Shown here: in pieces, positions 17,043-25,484 of the stretch
Numbering within the stretch: position 1 is the stretch's first letter
Layout of the letters: each line of letters begins with the position of its first letter
From: Jannaschia sp. Os4
GTDB lineage: Bacteria > Pseudomonadota > Alphaproteobacteria > Rhodobacterales > Rhodobacteraceae
Length of the DNA: 64,000 nucleotides
Assembly: GCF_016820245.1 (NCBI RefSeq)
Contig: NZ_JAFCAR010000005.1
Span: 62,001-126,000 of the forward strand
Direction: 5' to 3'
Made by a program: the position numbers and the translations under genes
The notes under the pieces: model-generated
What the model was told of the DNA's origin: nothing
The model's input: only the letters and a program-made list of their open reading frames with translations
Database searches by the model: none

Positions 17043-18110
17043 GTGCTGAGACCGGAGAGCGAAGATGCGCTGGCCGAGATCGTGCGCGGGGCGAACGGGC
17101 TGCTCGCGGTGCGTGGGGGCGCGACGCGGCATGTGCCCGGCGCGGGCGAGCCGCTGACGACGGCCGGGATCGCGGGGATCGAACGCTATGAGCCGGGCGC
17201 GCTGACGCTGGTGGCGAAGGCGGGGACGCCGGTGGCGGAGATCGAGACCGCGCTGGCCGGGAAGGGGCAGCGGCTGGCTTTCGAGCCGATGGATCATCGG
17301 AGGCTGCTGGGGACGGACGGCGCGCCGACGATCGGCGGGGCGGTGGCGATGAACGTCTCGGGGCCGCGCAGGGTGGTGGCGGGGGCGTGCCGGGACTTCC
17401 TGCTCGGGTGCCGCTTCGTGGACGGGGAGGGGACCGTCGTCGTGAACGGCGGGCGGGTGATGAAGAACGTGACGGGCTACGACCTGACCCGGCTGATGGC
17501 CGGGGCGCGCGGGTCGCTTGGGGTGCTGACGGAGGTGGGGTTCAAGGTGCTGCCCGCGCCGCAGGCCTCGGCGACGCTGACGCTTCCCGTGGCGGATGCG
17601 GGGGCCGCCGTGGCGGCGATGTCGGCGGCGCTGACCTCGCCCTTCGAGGTGACGGGCGCCGCGTGGGACGGAACGTCGGTGCTGCTGCGGCAGGAGGGGC
17701 TGCCGGGGTCGGTGGACTACCGCGTCGGCGCGCTGTCCGCGCATCTGGCCGCCCACGGGGCCGTGGCCGTCGAGCGCGACCCGGAGGCGGTGGCGGCGAC
17801 ATGGGCCGAGGTGCGGGACGTGGCCGCGTTCCACGGGGGGGACGATGAGGTGTGGCGCGTGCACGTGCGGCCGTCGCGGGCGGCGGAGGTGGTGGCGGCG
17901 ATGCCGGGACGGGCGGTGATGGACTGGGGCGGGGGGCTGGTCTGGCTGGCCGTGCCACCGGGGACGGAGGTGCGCGGGGCGCTGCCCGCAGGCTATGCGA
18001 CCTTGGTCCGAGGGCAGGGCGCGGCGCTGCACCCGACGGCGCCGGAGGTGGCGACACTCGAGGCGGGGCTGCGTGCGAGGTTCGACCCCAAGGGGTTGTT
18101 CGCGGCCTGA
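17043..18110 (+). CDS. glcE: glycolate oxidase subunit GlcE (FAD-binding)
   Basis: A 355-residue FAD-binding subunit of glycolate oxidase, needed together with GlcD and GlcF. It has a shorter PCMH domain than GlcD (VRGGATRHVPG, FEPMDHRRLLG, TIGGAVAMNVSGPRR) and the diagnostic VMKNVTGYDLTRLMAGARGSLG. The GTG at 17043 (LRPESEDALAEIV) is taken as start because conserved sequence begins there. An earlier in-frame start would translate through the GTGCAT array and the GAGTATTT repeat, giving an implausible Val-His-Thr-rich leader. Its stop overlaps the next start (TGATG). Confidence 0.9.
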   Translation: MLRPESEDALAEIVRGANGLLAVRGGATRHVPGAGEPLTTAGIAGIERYEPGALTLVAKAGTPVAEIETALAGKGQRLAFEPMDHRRLLGTDGAPTIGGAVAMNVSGPRRVVAGACRDFLLGCRFVDGEGTVVVNGGRVMKNVTGYDLTRLMAGARGSLGVLTEVGFKVLPAPQASATLTLPVADAGAAVAAMSAALTSPFEVTGAAWDGTSVLLRQEGLPGSVDYRVGALSAHLAAHGAVAVERDPEAVAATWAEVRDVAAFHGGDDEVWRVHVRPSRAAEVVAAMPGRAVMDWGGGLVWLAVPPGTEVRGALPAGYATLVRGQGAALHPTAPEVATLEAGLRARFDPKGLFAA

Positions 18111-18451
18111 TGGAGATCGCGGCGATCCTACTCGGCCCCGCGATCCTCGGCTTCGTGCTGACCGCGGCGATGCCCGATCCGCGGCTCGGGCTGGCGGTGG
18201 GCGTCTTCGCTATCGTCCTGTCGGGGCTTATGGCTGCCGCGCCGCTGCCGCCGCCTTCGCCGCCGGACGACTGGTACCGCGGCATTGGGCGCGCGGGCGG
18301 CGTGATGGGGCTCGTCGGCGCGGCGGCGGCCACCTCGGCACAGGGCGTCCGGGCGTGGCGCGGCCTCCGACCGGTCGCCTACCTACTCACCCTTCTCGGG
18401 CTGACCGTGGTGGCCATCGTGGTGGCGATCGCCCTGCTCAACCGCCTCTAA
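18110..18451 (+). CDS. small membrane protein between glcE and glcF, unknown function
   Basis: A 113-residue protein whose ATG overlaps the glcE stop. It has three to four hydrophobic segments (about residues 3-20, 25-42, 60-75 and 90-110) and a Pro-rich loop LPPPSPPDDWYRG in the middle. No family is recognised. Its position inside glcDEF suggests a membrane partner or passenger of the glycolate oxidase operon, but this is inference. Confidence 0.6.
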   Translation: MEIAAILLGPAILGFVLTAAMPDPRLGLAVGVFAIVLSGLMAAAPLPPPSPPDDWYRGIGRAGGVMGLVGAAAATSAQGVRAWRGLRPVAYLLTLLGLTVVAIVVAIALLNRL

Positions 18452-18471
18452 TTCCGTTCGGGAGACCCGAC

Positions 18472-19878
18472 ATGCAGACGCTCTTCACCCCCGATCAGCT
18501 GCGCGACCCGGATACCGCCCGGTCGAACGAGATCCTGCGGGCCTGCGTGCATTGCGGGTTCTGCACGGCGACTTGCCCGACCTATCAGGTGCTGGGCGAC
18601 GAGTTGGACAGCCCTCGGGGGCGCATCTACCTCATCAAGCAGATGCTGGAGGAGGGGCGGCCCGCCGACGAGGGCACGGTCAAGCATATCGACCGGTGCC
18701 TCTCCTGCCTCGCCTGCATGACGACCTGCCCGTCGGGGGTGCACTACATGCATCTCGTCGACCATGCCCGGGCGCATATCGAGGAGACGTATCGGCGGCC
18801 CTTCGTGGAGCGGGCGCTGCGGGAGGTGCTGGCGCGGGTGCTGCCCTATCCGGGGCGGTTCCGGCTGGCGCTGCTGGGGGCGAAGATCGCCAAGCCGTTC
18901 CGGGGTCTGGTGCCGGACGCGCGGCTGCGCGCGATGCTGGAGATGGCGCCGAAGCAGGTGCCGCCCGTCAGCCGCAACGACGATCCGCAGGTGTTTCCCG
19001 CGCCCGAGCGGAAGATGCGCGTGGCGCTGATGACGGGCTGCGCGCAGAAGGCGCTCAACACCGATATCAACGACGCGACGATCCGCCTGCTGACGCGGCT
19101 GGGGGCGGAGGTGGTGGTCCCCGAGGGGATGGGCTGCTGCGGGGCGCTGACGCATCACATGGGGAAGACCGACAGCTCCCACGCCTTCGCGGCGGCCAAC
19201 ATCCGGGCGTGGACGCGCGAGATGGACGGGGACGGGCTGGACGCCATCGTCATCAACACGTCGGGCTGCGGGACGACGGTGAAGGATTACGGGCACATGT
19301 TCCGCAACGACCCCTTGGCGGAGGACGCGGCGCGGGTGAGCGCGGTGGCCAAGGACGTGTCGGAGGTGCTGCTGGACCTGCTGCCGGGGGACTTCCCCTT
19401 CGTGGAGACGCCGCGCCCCGCGCGGGACGGGGTGGGGTGCGTGCCGCTCGGGCGGGTGCCGGAGGACGCGGGGACGGGGCCGCTGCGGGTGGCGTATCAC
19501 GCGGCCTGCTCGCTCCAGCACGGGCAGCAGGTGAAGGCGGCGCCCAAGACGCTGCTGAAGCGGGCGGGGTTCGCCGTGGTGGAGCCGCGCGACGCGCATC
19601 TGTGCTGCGGGTCGGCGGGGACGTACAACCTGATGCAGCCGGAGATCAGCGGGCAGCTGAGAGCGCGGAAGGTGGCCACGCTCATGGAGCGGCGCCCGGA
19701 CGTGATCGCGGCGGGCAACATCGGCTGCATGATGCAGATCGGGCGCGATGCGGGCGTGGCGGTGGTGCACACGGTTGAGCTGCTGGATTGGGCGACGGGG
19801 GGGCCGGTTCCCCCGGCCTTCGCCACATTCGACGCGGACGCGCCCGAATTGACCCCGGAACCGCCCCGACTGCGGTGA
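18472..19878 (+). CDS. glcF: glycolate oxidase iron-sulfur subunit GlcF
   Basis: A 468-residue electron-transfer subunit. Two ferredoxin-type [4Fe-4S] motifs are complete: CVHCGFCTATCP (Cys25, 28, 31, 35) and CLSCLACMTTCP (Cys76, 79, 82, 86). Two CCG domains follow (GCCGALTHHMGK and CCGSAGTYN), as in heterodisulfide-reductase-like proteins. It carries electrons from the GlcD/GlcE flavins to the quinone pool at the membrane. GGAGA precedes the ATG. The length is slightly over the usual 400-440, with extra residues around 310-335 (PRPARDGVGCVPLGRVP). Confidence 0.95.
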   Translation: MQTLFTPDQLRDPDTARSNEILRACVHCGFCTATCPTYQVLGDELDSPRGRIYLIKQMLEEGRPADEGTVKHIDRCLSCLACMTTCPSGVHYMHLVDHARAHIEETYRRPFVERALREVLARVLPYPGRFRLALLGAKIAKPFRGLVPDARLRAMLEMAPKQVPPVSRNDDPQVFPAPERKMRVALMTGCAQKALNTDINDATIRLLTRLGAEVVVPEGMGCCGALTHHMGKTDSSHAFAAANIRAWTREMDGDGLDAIVINTSGCGTTVKDYGHMFRNDPLAEDAARVSAVAKDVSEVLLDLLPGDFPFVETPRPARDGVGCVPLGRVPEDAGTGPLRVAYHAACSLQHGQQVKAAPKTLLKRAGFAVVEPRDAHLCCGSAGTYNLMQPEISGQLRARKVATLMERRPDVIAAGNIGCMMQIGRDAGVAVVHTVELLDWATGGPVPPAFATFDADAPELTPEPPRLR

Positions 19879-19946
19879 TCCCCCGCCCCCCTCGCGCCCG
19901 ACTCCGGGATGAGTAAGGTCTCCGACGCTGGGACGGAGGACGGGGC

Positions 19947-20741
19947 ATGAACAGGTGGACGAGAGTGGCGATCAGCGCCGCCGTCTTCGTGGCGACCCTC
20001 GCCACGCCCGCGACGTCGCAGGGCCTGCGCCAGTTGCAGACCGCCGACGACAGCCGGGGGCTGGAGGCGGTGGGGCGGCTTAACTTCTCGGACACGGGGT
20101 TCTGCACGGGCGCGCTGATCACCGCCGAGGTGGTGCTCACGGCGGCGCACTGCCTCTACGACAAGATCACCGGGCGGCGCATCCCTTCCCACGAGATCAG
20201 CTTCCACCCCGGCTTCCGGCACGGGCGCGCGGAGGCGGTGCGGTCGATCCGGCGGATCGTGATCCATCCCGACTACGACTTCCACGCCGCCGACCGGCTG
20301 AGCCGGGTCGCCGCCGACATGGCGCTGATCGAGCTGGACCATCCCGTCCGCAACGGGCGCGTCCTGCCGTTCCGCACCGCCGAGAGCGTCGGCGCGGGGC
20401 AGGCGGTGCAGGTCGTCTCCTACGCGAAGGACCGGGCCGAGGCCCCGTCGGTCGAGGAGGCGTGCCAAGTGCTCACCCGCGACGTGGAGGTGCTGGTGCT
20501 GTCCTGCGACGTGGACTTCGGGGCGTCGGGCGCGCCGGTCTTCCTGATGGACGACGGGCGGCGGCGGATCGTTTCGGTGATCTCCGCCAAGGCGGAGTGG
20601 GACGGGCGCCCCGTGGCGCTGGCCGCGTCGATGGAGGGCGAGATCGCCAAGCTGATCGACACCTTCGCCCGGACGCCCGCGCTGGGGCCGGTGGCGAAGT
20701 CGATCAAGCCGGACACCGTCGAGGACACGGCGACCGAATAG
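19947..20741 (+). CDS. secreted trypsin-like serine protease (S1 family)
   Basis: A 264-residue protein with a signal peptide (about residues 1-24). The complete catalytic triad of the chymotrypsin fold is visible: His68 in VLTAAHCL, Asp124 in ADMALIELD, and Ser194 in FGASGAPVF. Cys53/Cys69 flank the histidine and Cys173/Cys187 may form a second disulfide. Unlike true trypsins, GASGAP replaces GDSGGP, resembling V8-like/glutamyl endopeptidase or HtrA-type sites. It probably acts in the periplasm or outside. A strong hairpin follows the gene. Confidence 0.82.
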   Translation: MNRWTRVAISAAVFVATLATPATSQGLRQLQTADDSRGLEAVGRLNFSDTGFCTGALITAEVVLTAAHCLYDKITGRRIPSHEISFHPGFRHGRAEAVRSIRRIVIHPDYDFHAADRLSRVAADMALIELDHPVRNGRVLPFRTAESVGAGQAVQVVSYAKDRAEAPSVEEACQVLTRDVEVLVLSCDVDFGASGAPVFLMDDGRRRIVSVISAKAEWDGRPVALAASMEGEIAKLIDTFARTPALGPVAKSIKPDTVEDTATE

Positions 20742-20780
20742 GGACACGCGCGGCGGGGGCCTGGCCCCGACCGGCGCGAC

Positions 20781-20810
20781 GACGCCGCCCCGCTGCCACG
20801 GGGCGGCGTC
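20781..20810 (+). terminator. strong hairpin after the serine protease gene
   Basis: A perfect 12-bp stem, GACGCCGCCCCG (20781-20792) and CGGGGCGGCGTC (20799-20810), with a 6-base loop, 40 bp after the stop. CTTCGTCT follows rather than a T run. The next gene is convergent, so a terminator is expected here. Confidence 0.6.
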
Positions 20811-20927
20811 CTTCGTCTGCGTCCAGGGCGCAGGTCCGGCGTCCGGCCGGGGGGGGCATCCGCCCGGGCATCGTGCGGATCGCGCGGGCGGCCGGGCCAT
20901 GACCGGCCGCGCCCGGCCCACGGAGCC

Positions 20928-21836
20928 TCACCCCTCCGCGACGGCCTCCCAAGGCACCTGCGCGGCCCAGTCCGCGATGGAGGCGGGCGTCACGCCAAGC
21001 TCGCCCGCTCCGTTCGCCCGTCCGCCGCGGGCGAGATCGAGATGACCGGACCCCGGTCCCGACAGCCAGCGGTAGAGAGCCGCGATCTCGGTTCCGACCG
21101 GCGCGCCGAGCGCGCCGTTCAGCCCCGCCTCGAACGCGTCCAAGGGCACGGCGGCATATACGTGCTCGACGCCCCTCGCTTGCGTGAACGCCGCCGCGAG
21201 CGCGACACCGTCCAGGGCCTCCGGCCCGCCGATGTCGAACGTCCGGCCCACCAAGGCCGGGTTCGCCACCGCCGCCGCGACGCAGGCGGCCGCATCTTCC
21301 CATGTGATCCACGCGCAGGGGACGTCCGCCGCCAGCGGATAGGCGATGGTGCGGCTCTGGACGATGCCCGGCGCGGTCCACGGCGCGGCGAGGTTGCCGG
21401 CGTAGATCGTCGGCCGCACGGTGACGACGGGCAGCCCGGAGGCGGCGAGCAGGGCGGAGGCCTCGACCTTCACGTCCACGGCCGCCACGCCGACCGGCGC
21501 GTCGGGCACGGGCGCGGAGGTGTCGAACGCGATCAGGTCGATCTCGGCCGCGCGCGCCGCCTCGATGACGTTGGCGACGTAGCCGCGGACCAGCGCGGCG
21601 TCGAAGGCGAGGGGCAGCAGCAGGACCAGGCGGTCGATCCCGGCGAACGCCGCGTGGAGGCTCGCCGCGTCGTCCATGTCCCCCCGCGCGACCTCCACGG
21701 CGGGCGGCAGGCCCGGATCGGATCGTCGCGTGAGGGCCCGGACGGCGAAGCCGCGCGCGAGGAGGGCATCCACGATCGGGCGGCCCTGCATGCCGGTCGC
21801 GCCGGTGACGAGAATGCGGACGGGTCCATCGGTCAT
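20928..21836 (-). CDS. NmrA-like NAD(P)-binding protein (atypical SDR)
   Basis: A 302-residue Rossmann-fold protein. The nucleotide-binding motif VTGATGMQGRPIV (GxxGxxG) is at the N-terminus, followed by ALTRRS, GDMDD and the VRPTIYAGNL block. This is the NmrA/QorB-type group, which either reduces quinones or senses NAD(P) redox state. It lies 31 bp downstream of the SnoaL-like gene and both are divergent from an HxlR regulator, a common arrangement for HxlR-controlled redox genes. The ATG at 21836 has a GGGAG ribosome binding site. Confidence 0.83.
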   Translation of the reverse strand: MTDGPVRILVTGATGMQGRPIVDALLARGFAVRALTRRSDPGLPPAVEVARGDMDDAASLHAAFAGIDRLVLLLPLAFDAALVRGYVANVIEAARAAEIDLIAFDTSAPVPDAPVGVAAVDVKVEASALLAASGLPVVTVRPTIYAGNLAAPWTAPGIVQSRTIAYPLAADVPCAWITWEDAAACVAAAVANPALVGRTFDIGGPEALDGVALAAAFTQARGVEHVYAAVPLDAFEAGLNGALGAPVGTEIAALYRWLSGPGSGHLDLARGGRANGAGELGVTPASIADWAAQVPWEAVAEG

Positions 21837-21867
21837 GGTCAGGATCTCCCTTGGGGCGTCATGGGGC

Positions 21868-22371
21868 CTAGCGGGCGTCGATCTGGGCGAAGAGCTGGGC
21901 CAGCTCCTCGACATGCCACTGCTCGACGAACCGGCCGTCCCGCGCGGCGAAGACGTCGATGCCGGTGATCGAGACCGCGTTGCCGGAGGCGGAAATGCCG
22001 AAGAAGGCGCCCTTGTGGTCCCCCTCGAACGTCCAGCGCACCATGGCGCGCGGGTTGCCGTCCGCGTCGGGCGAGATCGGCTCGATCAGGTCGAGCGTGT
22101 GGACCGCGCCGGGGAAGCCGGTGGCGAGTTCGGAGAACAGGTCCAGGACGACCTGCGCGTCGCTGGCGGCGGGGGGCGCGGCGGCGGGGCGGTCGTGGTC
22201 CTCGAACCCGTCGTCGATCATCGCGGCGTAGGCATCGCGGTCGCCGCGGTCGACGGCGGCGTAGAAGGCCCGGATCATCTCGGCCGCCTCGTTGGCGAAG
22301 GCGGGGACGGGGGCCATGAGGCCGAGGCCGAGGACGGATGCGGCGAGGGCGGGGGACGACGGGAGGGACAT
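21868..22371 (-). CDS. secreted SnoaL-like (NTF2 fold) protein
   Basis: A 167-residue protein with an N-terminal signal peptide ending near AFA-NEA. The mature part begins AAEMIRAFYAAVDRGDRDAY and has VVLDLFSELATGFP, MVRWTFEGDHKGAFFG and DVFAARDGRFVEQWHVEE, the standard SnoaL/ester-cyclase layout of the NTF2-like fold. Family members are polyketide cyclases or stress proteins; the ligand is unknown. A signal peptide on this fold is unusual but seen. It is probably the first gene of a two-gene unit with the NmrA-like gene. Confidence 0.75.
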   Translation of the reverse strand: MSLPSSPALAASVLGLGLMAPVPAFANEAAEMIRAFYAAVDRGDRDAYAAMIDDGFEDHDRPAAAPPAASDAQVVLDLFSELATGFPGAVHTLDLIEPISPDADGNPRAMVRWTFEGDHKGAFFGISASGNAVSITGIDVFAARDGRFVEQWHVEELAQLFAQIDAR

Positions 22372-22441
22372 GGGCGGAAGGCTCCGGAGGGAAGGGCTCT
22401 CCGCTCCTCGCCCGTCCTGCCGCCCGCCCGCTACCCGCGCC

Positions 22442-22460
22442 GGTGTGGGTCACGCACACC
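22442..22460. promoter_or_regulatory. candidate HxlR operator
   Basis: A 19-bp near-perfect palindrome with arms GGTGTG (22442-22447) and CACACC (22455-22460) and an almost symmetric centre (G-GT-C-AC-G). It sits in the 132-bp gap between the divergent SnoaL-like gene and the HxlR gene, where a regulator of both would bind. Confidence 0.45.
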
Positions 22461-22503
22461 CGTGTCCGTGGACCGCCTTCCTGCGGGCGTGTACCGTGCC
22501 GCG

Positions 22504-22869
22504 ATGACACGGCGGACCGCCCTCCCGGGGGATGACCTCCCCGCAACCGCAGGCCCGCGCCGGGAAAGCGACTGCGCCGTCGAGGTGACGGTCGCGCTGA
22601 TCGGGGGGAAGTGGAAGCCGATCCTGCTGTTCCACCTGCTGGAGGGGCCGCGGCGCTACTCGCAGCTGCAGCGCCTCGTGCCTCGGGCGTCCGACCGGAT
22701 GCTCACCCGCTCGCTGCGCGAACTGGAGGGCGACGGCCTCGTCCGCCGGACCGTGTTCGCCGAGGTGCCGCCGCGCGTCGAGTACGGTCTGACGTCCCAT
22801 GGCCGGTCGCTCGTGCCGATCCTCGAGGCGATGTCGGTTTGGGGGACGTCGCGGGAGGCCGCTCGCTGA
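22504..22869 (+). CDS. HxlR family transcriptional regulator
   Basis: A 121-residue winged helix-turn-helix regulator. The diagnostic HxlR sequence is clear: a cysteine before helix 1 (SDCAVEVTVALIGGKWKP), LLFHLLEGPRRYSQLQR, and SDRMLTRSLRELEGDGLV, then the wing VPPRVEYGLTSHG. The N-terminal cysteine suggests a redox or electrophile (quinone, aldehyde) signal. It is divergent from the SnoaL/NmrA-like pair and likely controls it through the palindrome at 22442-22460. Confidence 0.9.
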   Translation: MTRRTALPGDDLPATAGPRRESDCAVEVTVALIGGKWKPILLFHLLEGPRRYSQLQRLVPRASDRMLTRSLRELEGDGLVRRTVFAEVPPRVEYGLTSHGRSLVPILEAMSVWGTSREAAR

Positions 22870-22901
22870 GGCGCTCGAGACGGCCCCCCGTTCCGACGCG
22901 C

Positions 22902-22916
22902 CGCTCGTTCCGAGCG
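22902..22916. terminator. short hairpin between convergent HxlR and plsC genes
   Basis: CGCTCG-TTC-CGAGCG forms a 6-bp stem 33 bp after the HxlR stop. A second small stem, TAGCCC (22939-22944) and GGGCTA (22954-22959), reaches into the plsC stop codon. Both lie in the 87-bp convergent gap. Confidence 0.35.
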
Positions 22917-22956
22917 CGAAGCCATCCTGCGCCGCGGTTAGCCCTCCCTTCGCGGG

Positions 22957-23700
22957 CTAGGCCGCCGCGCGCCGCCCCGCCTCGGTCGCGGCGATGTCGA
23001 AGCCGGCCTCGGCCATGAGGCGGTTCGAGCCCTCCTCGATGCGGCGCTCGAGGGTGGCCATGAAGGTCTCGCGGTCGAGGCCCGGCGGGATCGGCTCGAG
23101 GAACTCGATGACGGCCGTGCCGGGTCTCCGGGTGATCCCGCGCTTGGGCCAATAGAGCCCCACGTTGCCCGCCACGGGGACGCAGGGCTGTCCGAGCTGC
23201 TCGTAGAGGGCGAACGTGCCCGCCTTGTAGGGCAGGTGCGCGCCGGGCGCGGTGCGGGTGCCCTGCGGGTAGATCACGAGCTGGCCGGGGTCGCGGGTGC
23301 CGTCGCGGACCTTGGAGACCATGGCCTTCACCGCCTCGGAGCGGCGCCCGCGCTTGACGGTGAGCGTGCCCATCCGCAGCGCGTACCAGCCGACGAAGGG
23401 CGTCCACTTGAGCACGTCCTTCATGATGAAGAAGGCGCGCGGCAGGGCCGTGAAGATCATGAACACGTCGAGAAAGGACTGGTGCTTGGCGGCGACGAGG
23501 ACCTGCCCGGTGGGGACGGGGCCGCGGATCTCGGTGTCGAGGCCGACGATGACGCGGAGCATCCACAGGACGCCGTCGCAGTAGACCTTGCAGACGGCCC
23601 ACGCCCAGCGGGGCTTGAGCAGCGCGGGCAGGGGCACGGCCACGACCAGCATCCACAGGTACATCAGGACGTTGAAGAGGAGCGAGCGAAGGAACTGCAT
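22957..23700 (-). CDS. plsC: 1-acyl-sn-glycerol-3-phosphate acyltransferase
   Basis: A 247-residue membrane-associated acyltransferase that makes phosphatidic acid. The catalytic HX4D motif is KHQSFLD (His73, Asp78). The acceptor-binding block is YPQGTRTAPG, and FIMKDVLKWTPFVGW and VPVAGNVG match other conserved PlsC blocks. An N-terminal hydrophobic segment (about residues 8-26) anchors it. GGGGAG precedes the ATG at 23700. It follows ftsX by 21 bp on the same strand, so it may be co-transcribed with ftsEX. Confidence 0.92.
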   Translation of the reverse strand: MQFLRSLLFNVLMYLWMLVVAVPLPALLKPRWAWAVCKVYCDGVLWMLRVIVGLDTEIRGPVPTGQVLVAAKHQSFLDVFMIFTALPRAFFIMKDVLKWTPFVGWYALRMGTLTVKRGRRSEAVKAMVSKVRDGTRDPGQLVIYPQGTRTAPGAHLPYKAGTFALYEQLGQPCVPVAGNVGLYWPKRGITRRPGTAVIEFLEPIPPGLDRETFMATLERRIEEGSNRLMAEAGFDIAATEAGRRAAA

Positions 23701-23721
23701 GGGCGCTCCCCTAGCGCGGGA

Positions 23722-24615
23722 TCACTCGAACCGCGAGAGGGCGCGCAGGGTCGCGGCGCGCGTCGCGGCGAAGGCCACGCCCCCCACCAGCGGCACGAGG
23801 AGCAGCGGCAGGATCCACGACGCGCCGCCGAAGGACAGGCCCGTGAGGAAGCCGCCCGCGTCGTCGGCGTCGGGCAGGAACACGATGGCGGCGATGCCGA
23901 GCACCGCGCCGACCAGCGCGCCCGCAGCGGCGCGGAGCGTGAAGCGACGGGTGAAGGCGCGGGCGACATAGGCGTCGCGGGCCCCGATCAGGCGCAGCAC
24001 GCGGATCACCTCGGAGTTGGCGGCGAGCGCGGCGCGCGCGCCCAGCGTGACCATGGCCGCCGTGGTGCCGAGGATCAGGAGCAGCGCGGTCCAGCCGATC
24101 AGGCGCAGGCGCGCGGCGGCGGCCACCAAGGGCTCGCGCCAGCGGGTGTGGTCGTCGAGCACGGCGCCGGGCACCTCGGCCCGCAGGCGGGCGCGCAGGC
24201 CCTCGAGGTCGAGGTCGCCGTCGTCCACCACCTCGATCAGGCCGGGCAGCGGCAGGGCGTCGAGCGGCAGGTCGGGGCCGAGCCACGGCTCGAGCAGGCG
24301 CGCCTGCTCGGACTCGTCGATGACGCGGGTGTCGGCCACGCCGGGGGTGCCCGCGAGGATGGTGGTCACGGCCTGCACCTGCGCGGCCATCTGCTCGGGC
24401 GGGGCCGAAAGGCGGATGGTCGAGGCCTGCGCGAGGCTGTCGGCCCAGCGGTCCGCGAGGCGGCCCGTGGCCAGCGTGAGGGCGAGGGCGAAGACGGCGA
24501 GGAAGGTCATCGCGGCGGCCGTCGCGACGGTGAGCCAGACGGTGAAGCCCGTGGGCGGGACGACGCGGTCGCCCTGCGCGTCCCCGATGGCGAGGTCGGC
24601 GGCGGCGCGGAGCAT
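23722..24615 (-). CDS. ftsX: cell division protein FtsX (permease of FtsEX)
   Basis: A 297-residue protein with one membrane helix near residue 30, a periplasmic domain (about 50-165) and three C-terminal helices, the FtsX topology. FtsEX couples ATP hydrolysis to activation of periplasmic murein hydrolases at the septum. Sequence is divergent from enterobacterial FtsX, as usual in alphaproteobacteria, but ANSEVIRVLRLIGARDAYVARAF is the conserved cytoplasmic FtsX loop. The ATG at 24615 is used. A TTG at 24633 overlaps the ftsE stop (TTGA) and would add six residues. Confidence 0.85.
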   Translation of the reverse strand: MLRAAADLAIGDAQGDRVVPPTGFTVWLTVATAAAMTFLAVFALALTLATGRLADRWADSLAQASTIRLSAPPEQMAAQVQAVTTILAGTPGVADTRVIDESEQARLLEPWLGPDLPLDALPLPGLIEVVDDGDLDLEGLRARLRAEVPGAVLDDHTRWREPLVAAAARLRLIGWTALLLILGTTAAMVTLGARAALAANSEVIRVLRLIGARDAYVARAFTRRFTLRAAAGALVGAVLGIAAIVFLPDADDAGGFLTGLSFGGASWILPLLLVPLVGGVAFAATRAATLRALSRFE

Positions 24616-24629
24616 CGCGGCGGCGCGGC

Positions 24630-25307
24630 TCAAAGGTCGGCCCCCGCGACTTGGAGCGATCCGCCCGTCAGGCGCAGGACGCGGGTCTGGGCCTGCTGCT
24701 TGGCGGCGCGGATGAGGGCGAGGTCGTGGGTCGCCACGAGGATCGTCTTGCCCATGCGGTTCAGCTCCAGCAGCAGCGCGAGCAGGCGCTGGGACATCTG
24801 CCAGTCGACGTTGCCCGTGGGTTCGTCGGCGACGATCACCTCCGGGTCCATGATGACGGCGCGGGCGAGGGCCGCGCGCTGGCGCTCGCCGCCCGACAGT
24901 TCGGGCGGGCGGGCGTAGAACCGCTCGCGCAGGCCGACCCAGTCGAGCAGCGCGCCGAGGTTTTCGCCGGTCGAGGCGTCGAGGCGGCCGGCGACGGTGA
25001 GGGGCAGGGCAATGTTCTCGTGCATGGGCAGGTGGTCGAGGAAGCGGCAGTCCTGGTGCACCACGCCGATGCGGCGCCGCGCGCGGGCGAGGTCGTCGCG
25101 GGTCACGTGGCGGCTGTCGGCGCCGAACAGGCGGACCTCGCCGCCGGTGGGCTTGAGGTCGCCGTAGCAGAGGCGGAGCAGCGTCGTCTTGCCGGTGCCG
25201 GACGGGCCGGTGAGGAAGTGGAACGAGCCGGGCGCCAAGGTCAGCGACACGGCGTCGAGCAGCGGCCCGTCCCCGTAGCTGAAGCTCGCCCCGTCCAGTT
25301 CGATCAT
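24630..25307 (-). CDS. ftsE: cell division ATP-binding protein FtsE
   Basis: A 225-residue ABC ATPase. Walker A is GPSGTGKTT (near residue 34), the Q-loop VVHQDCRF, signature LSGGERQR, Walker B VIVADEPTG, and the H-loop ATHDLAL. NVDWQMSQRLLALL is the FtsE-specific stretch after Walker B. It is encoded directly upstream of ftsX on the minus strand, and its stop is within 15 bp of the ftsX start. The neighbouring divergent zinc-ribbon gene is a usual companion in Rhodobacteraceae. Confidence 0.92.
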   Translation of the reverse strand: MIELDGASFSYGDGPLLDAVSLTLAPGSFHFLTGPSGTGKTTLLRLCYGDLKPTGGEVRLFGADSRHVTRDDLARARRRIGVVHQDCRFLDHLPMHENIALPLTVAGRLDASTGENLGALLDWVGLRERFYARPPELSGGERQRAALARAVIMDPEVIVADEPTGNVDWQMSQRLLALLLELNRMGKTILVATHDLALIRAAKQQAQTRVLRLTGGSLQVAGADL

Positions 25308-25484
25308 CGCCCGTCCCCCGTGGTCCGCGCGGTGCTAGCGGGGCGGCGGCACCCGCGCAATCGGGCGGCGCGCGGCTGCAACAGGTGTGGCCCGCAGGCC
25401 CCGCAGCGGCGTCCCGTGCTTGGCCGCCGGGGCGCGGGGGGACTAGTCTGCCCGGCGACCCGGGCACCCGAGAGGTCTGACAGG

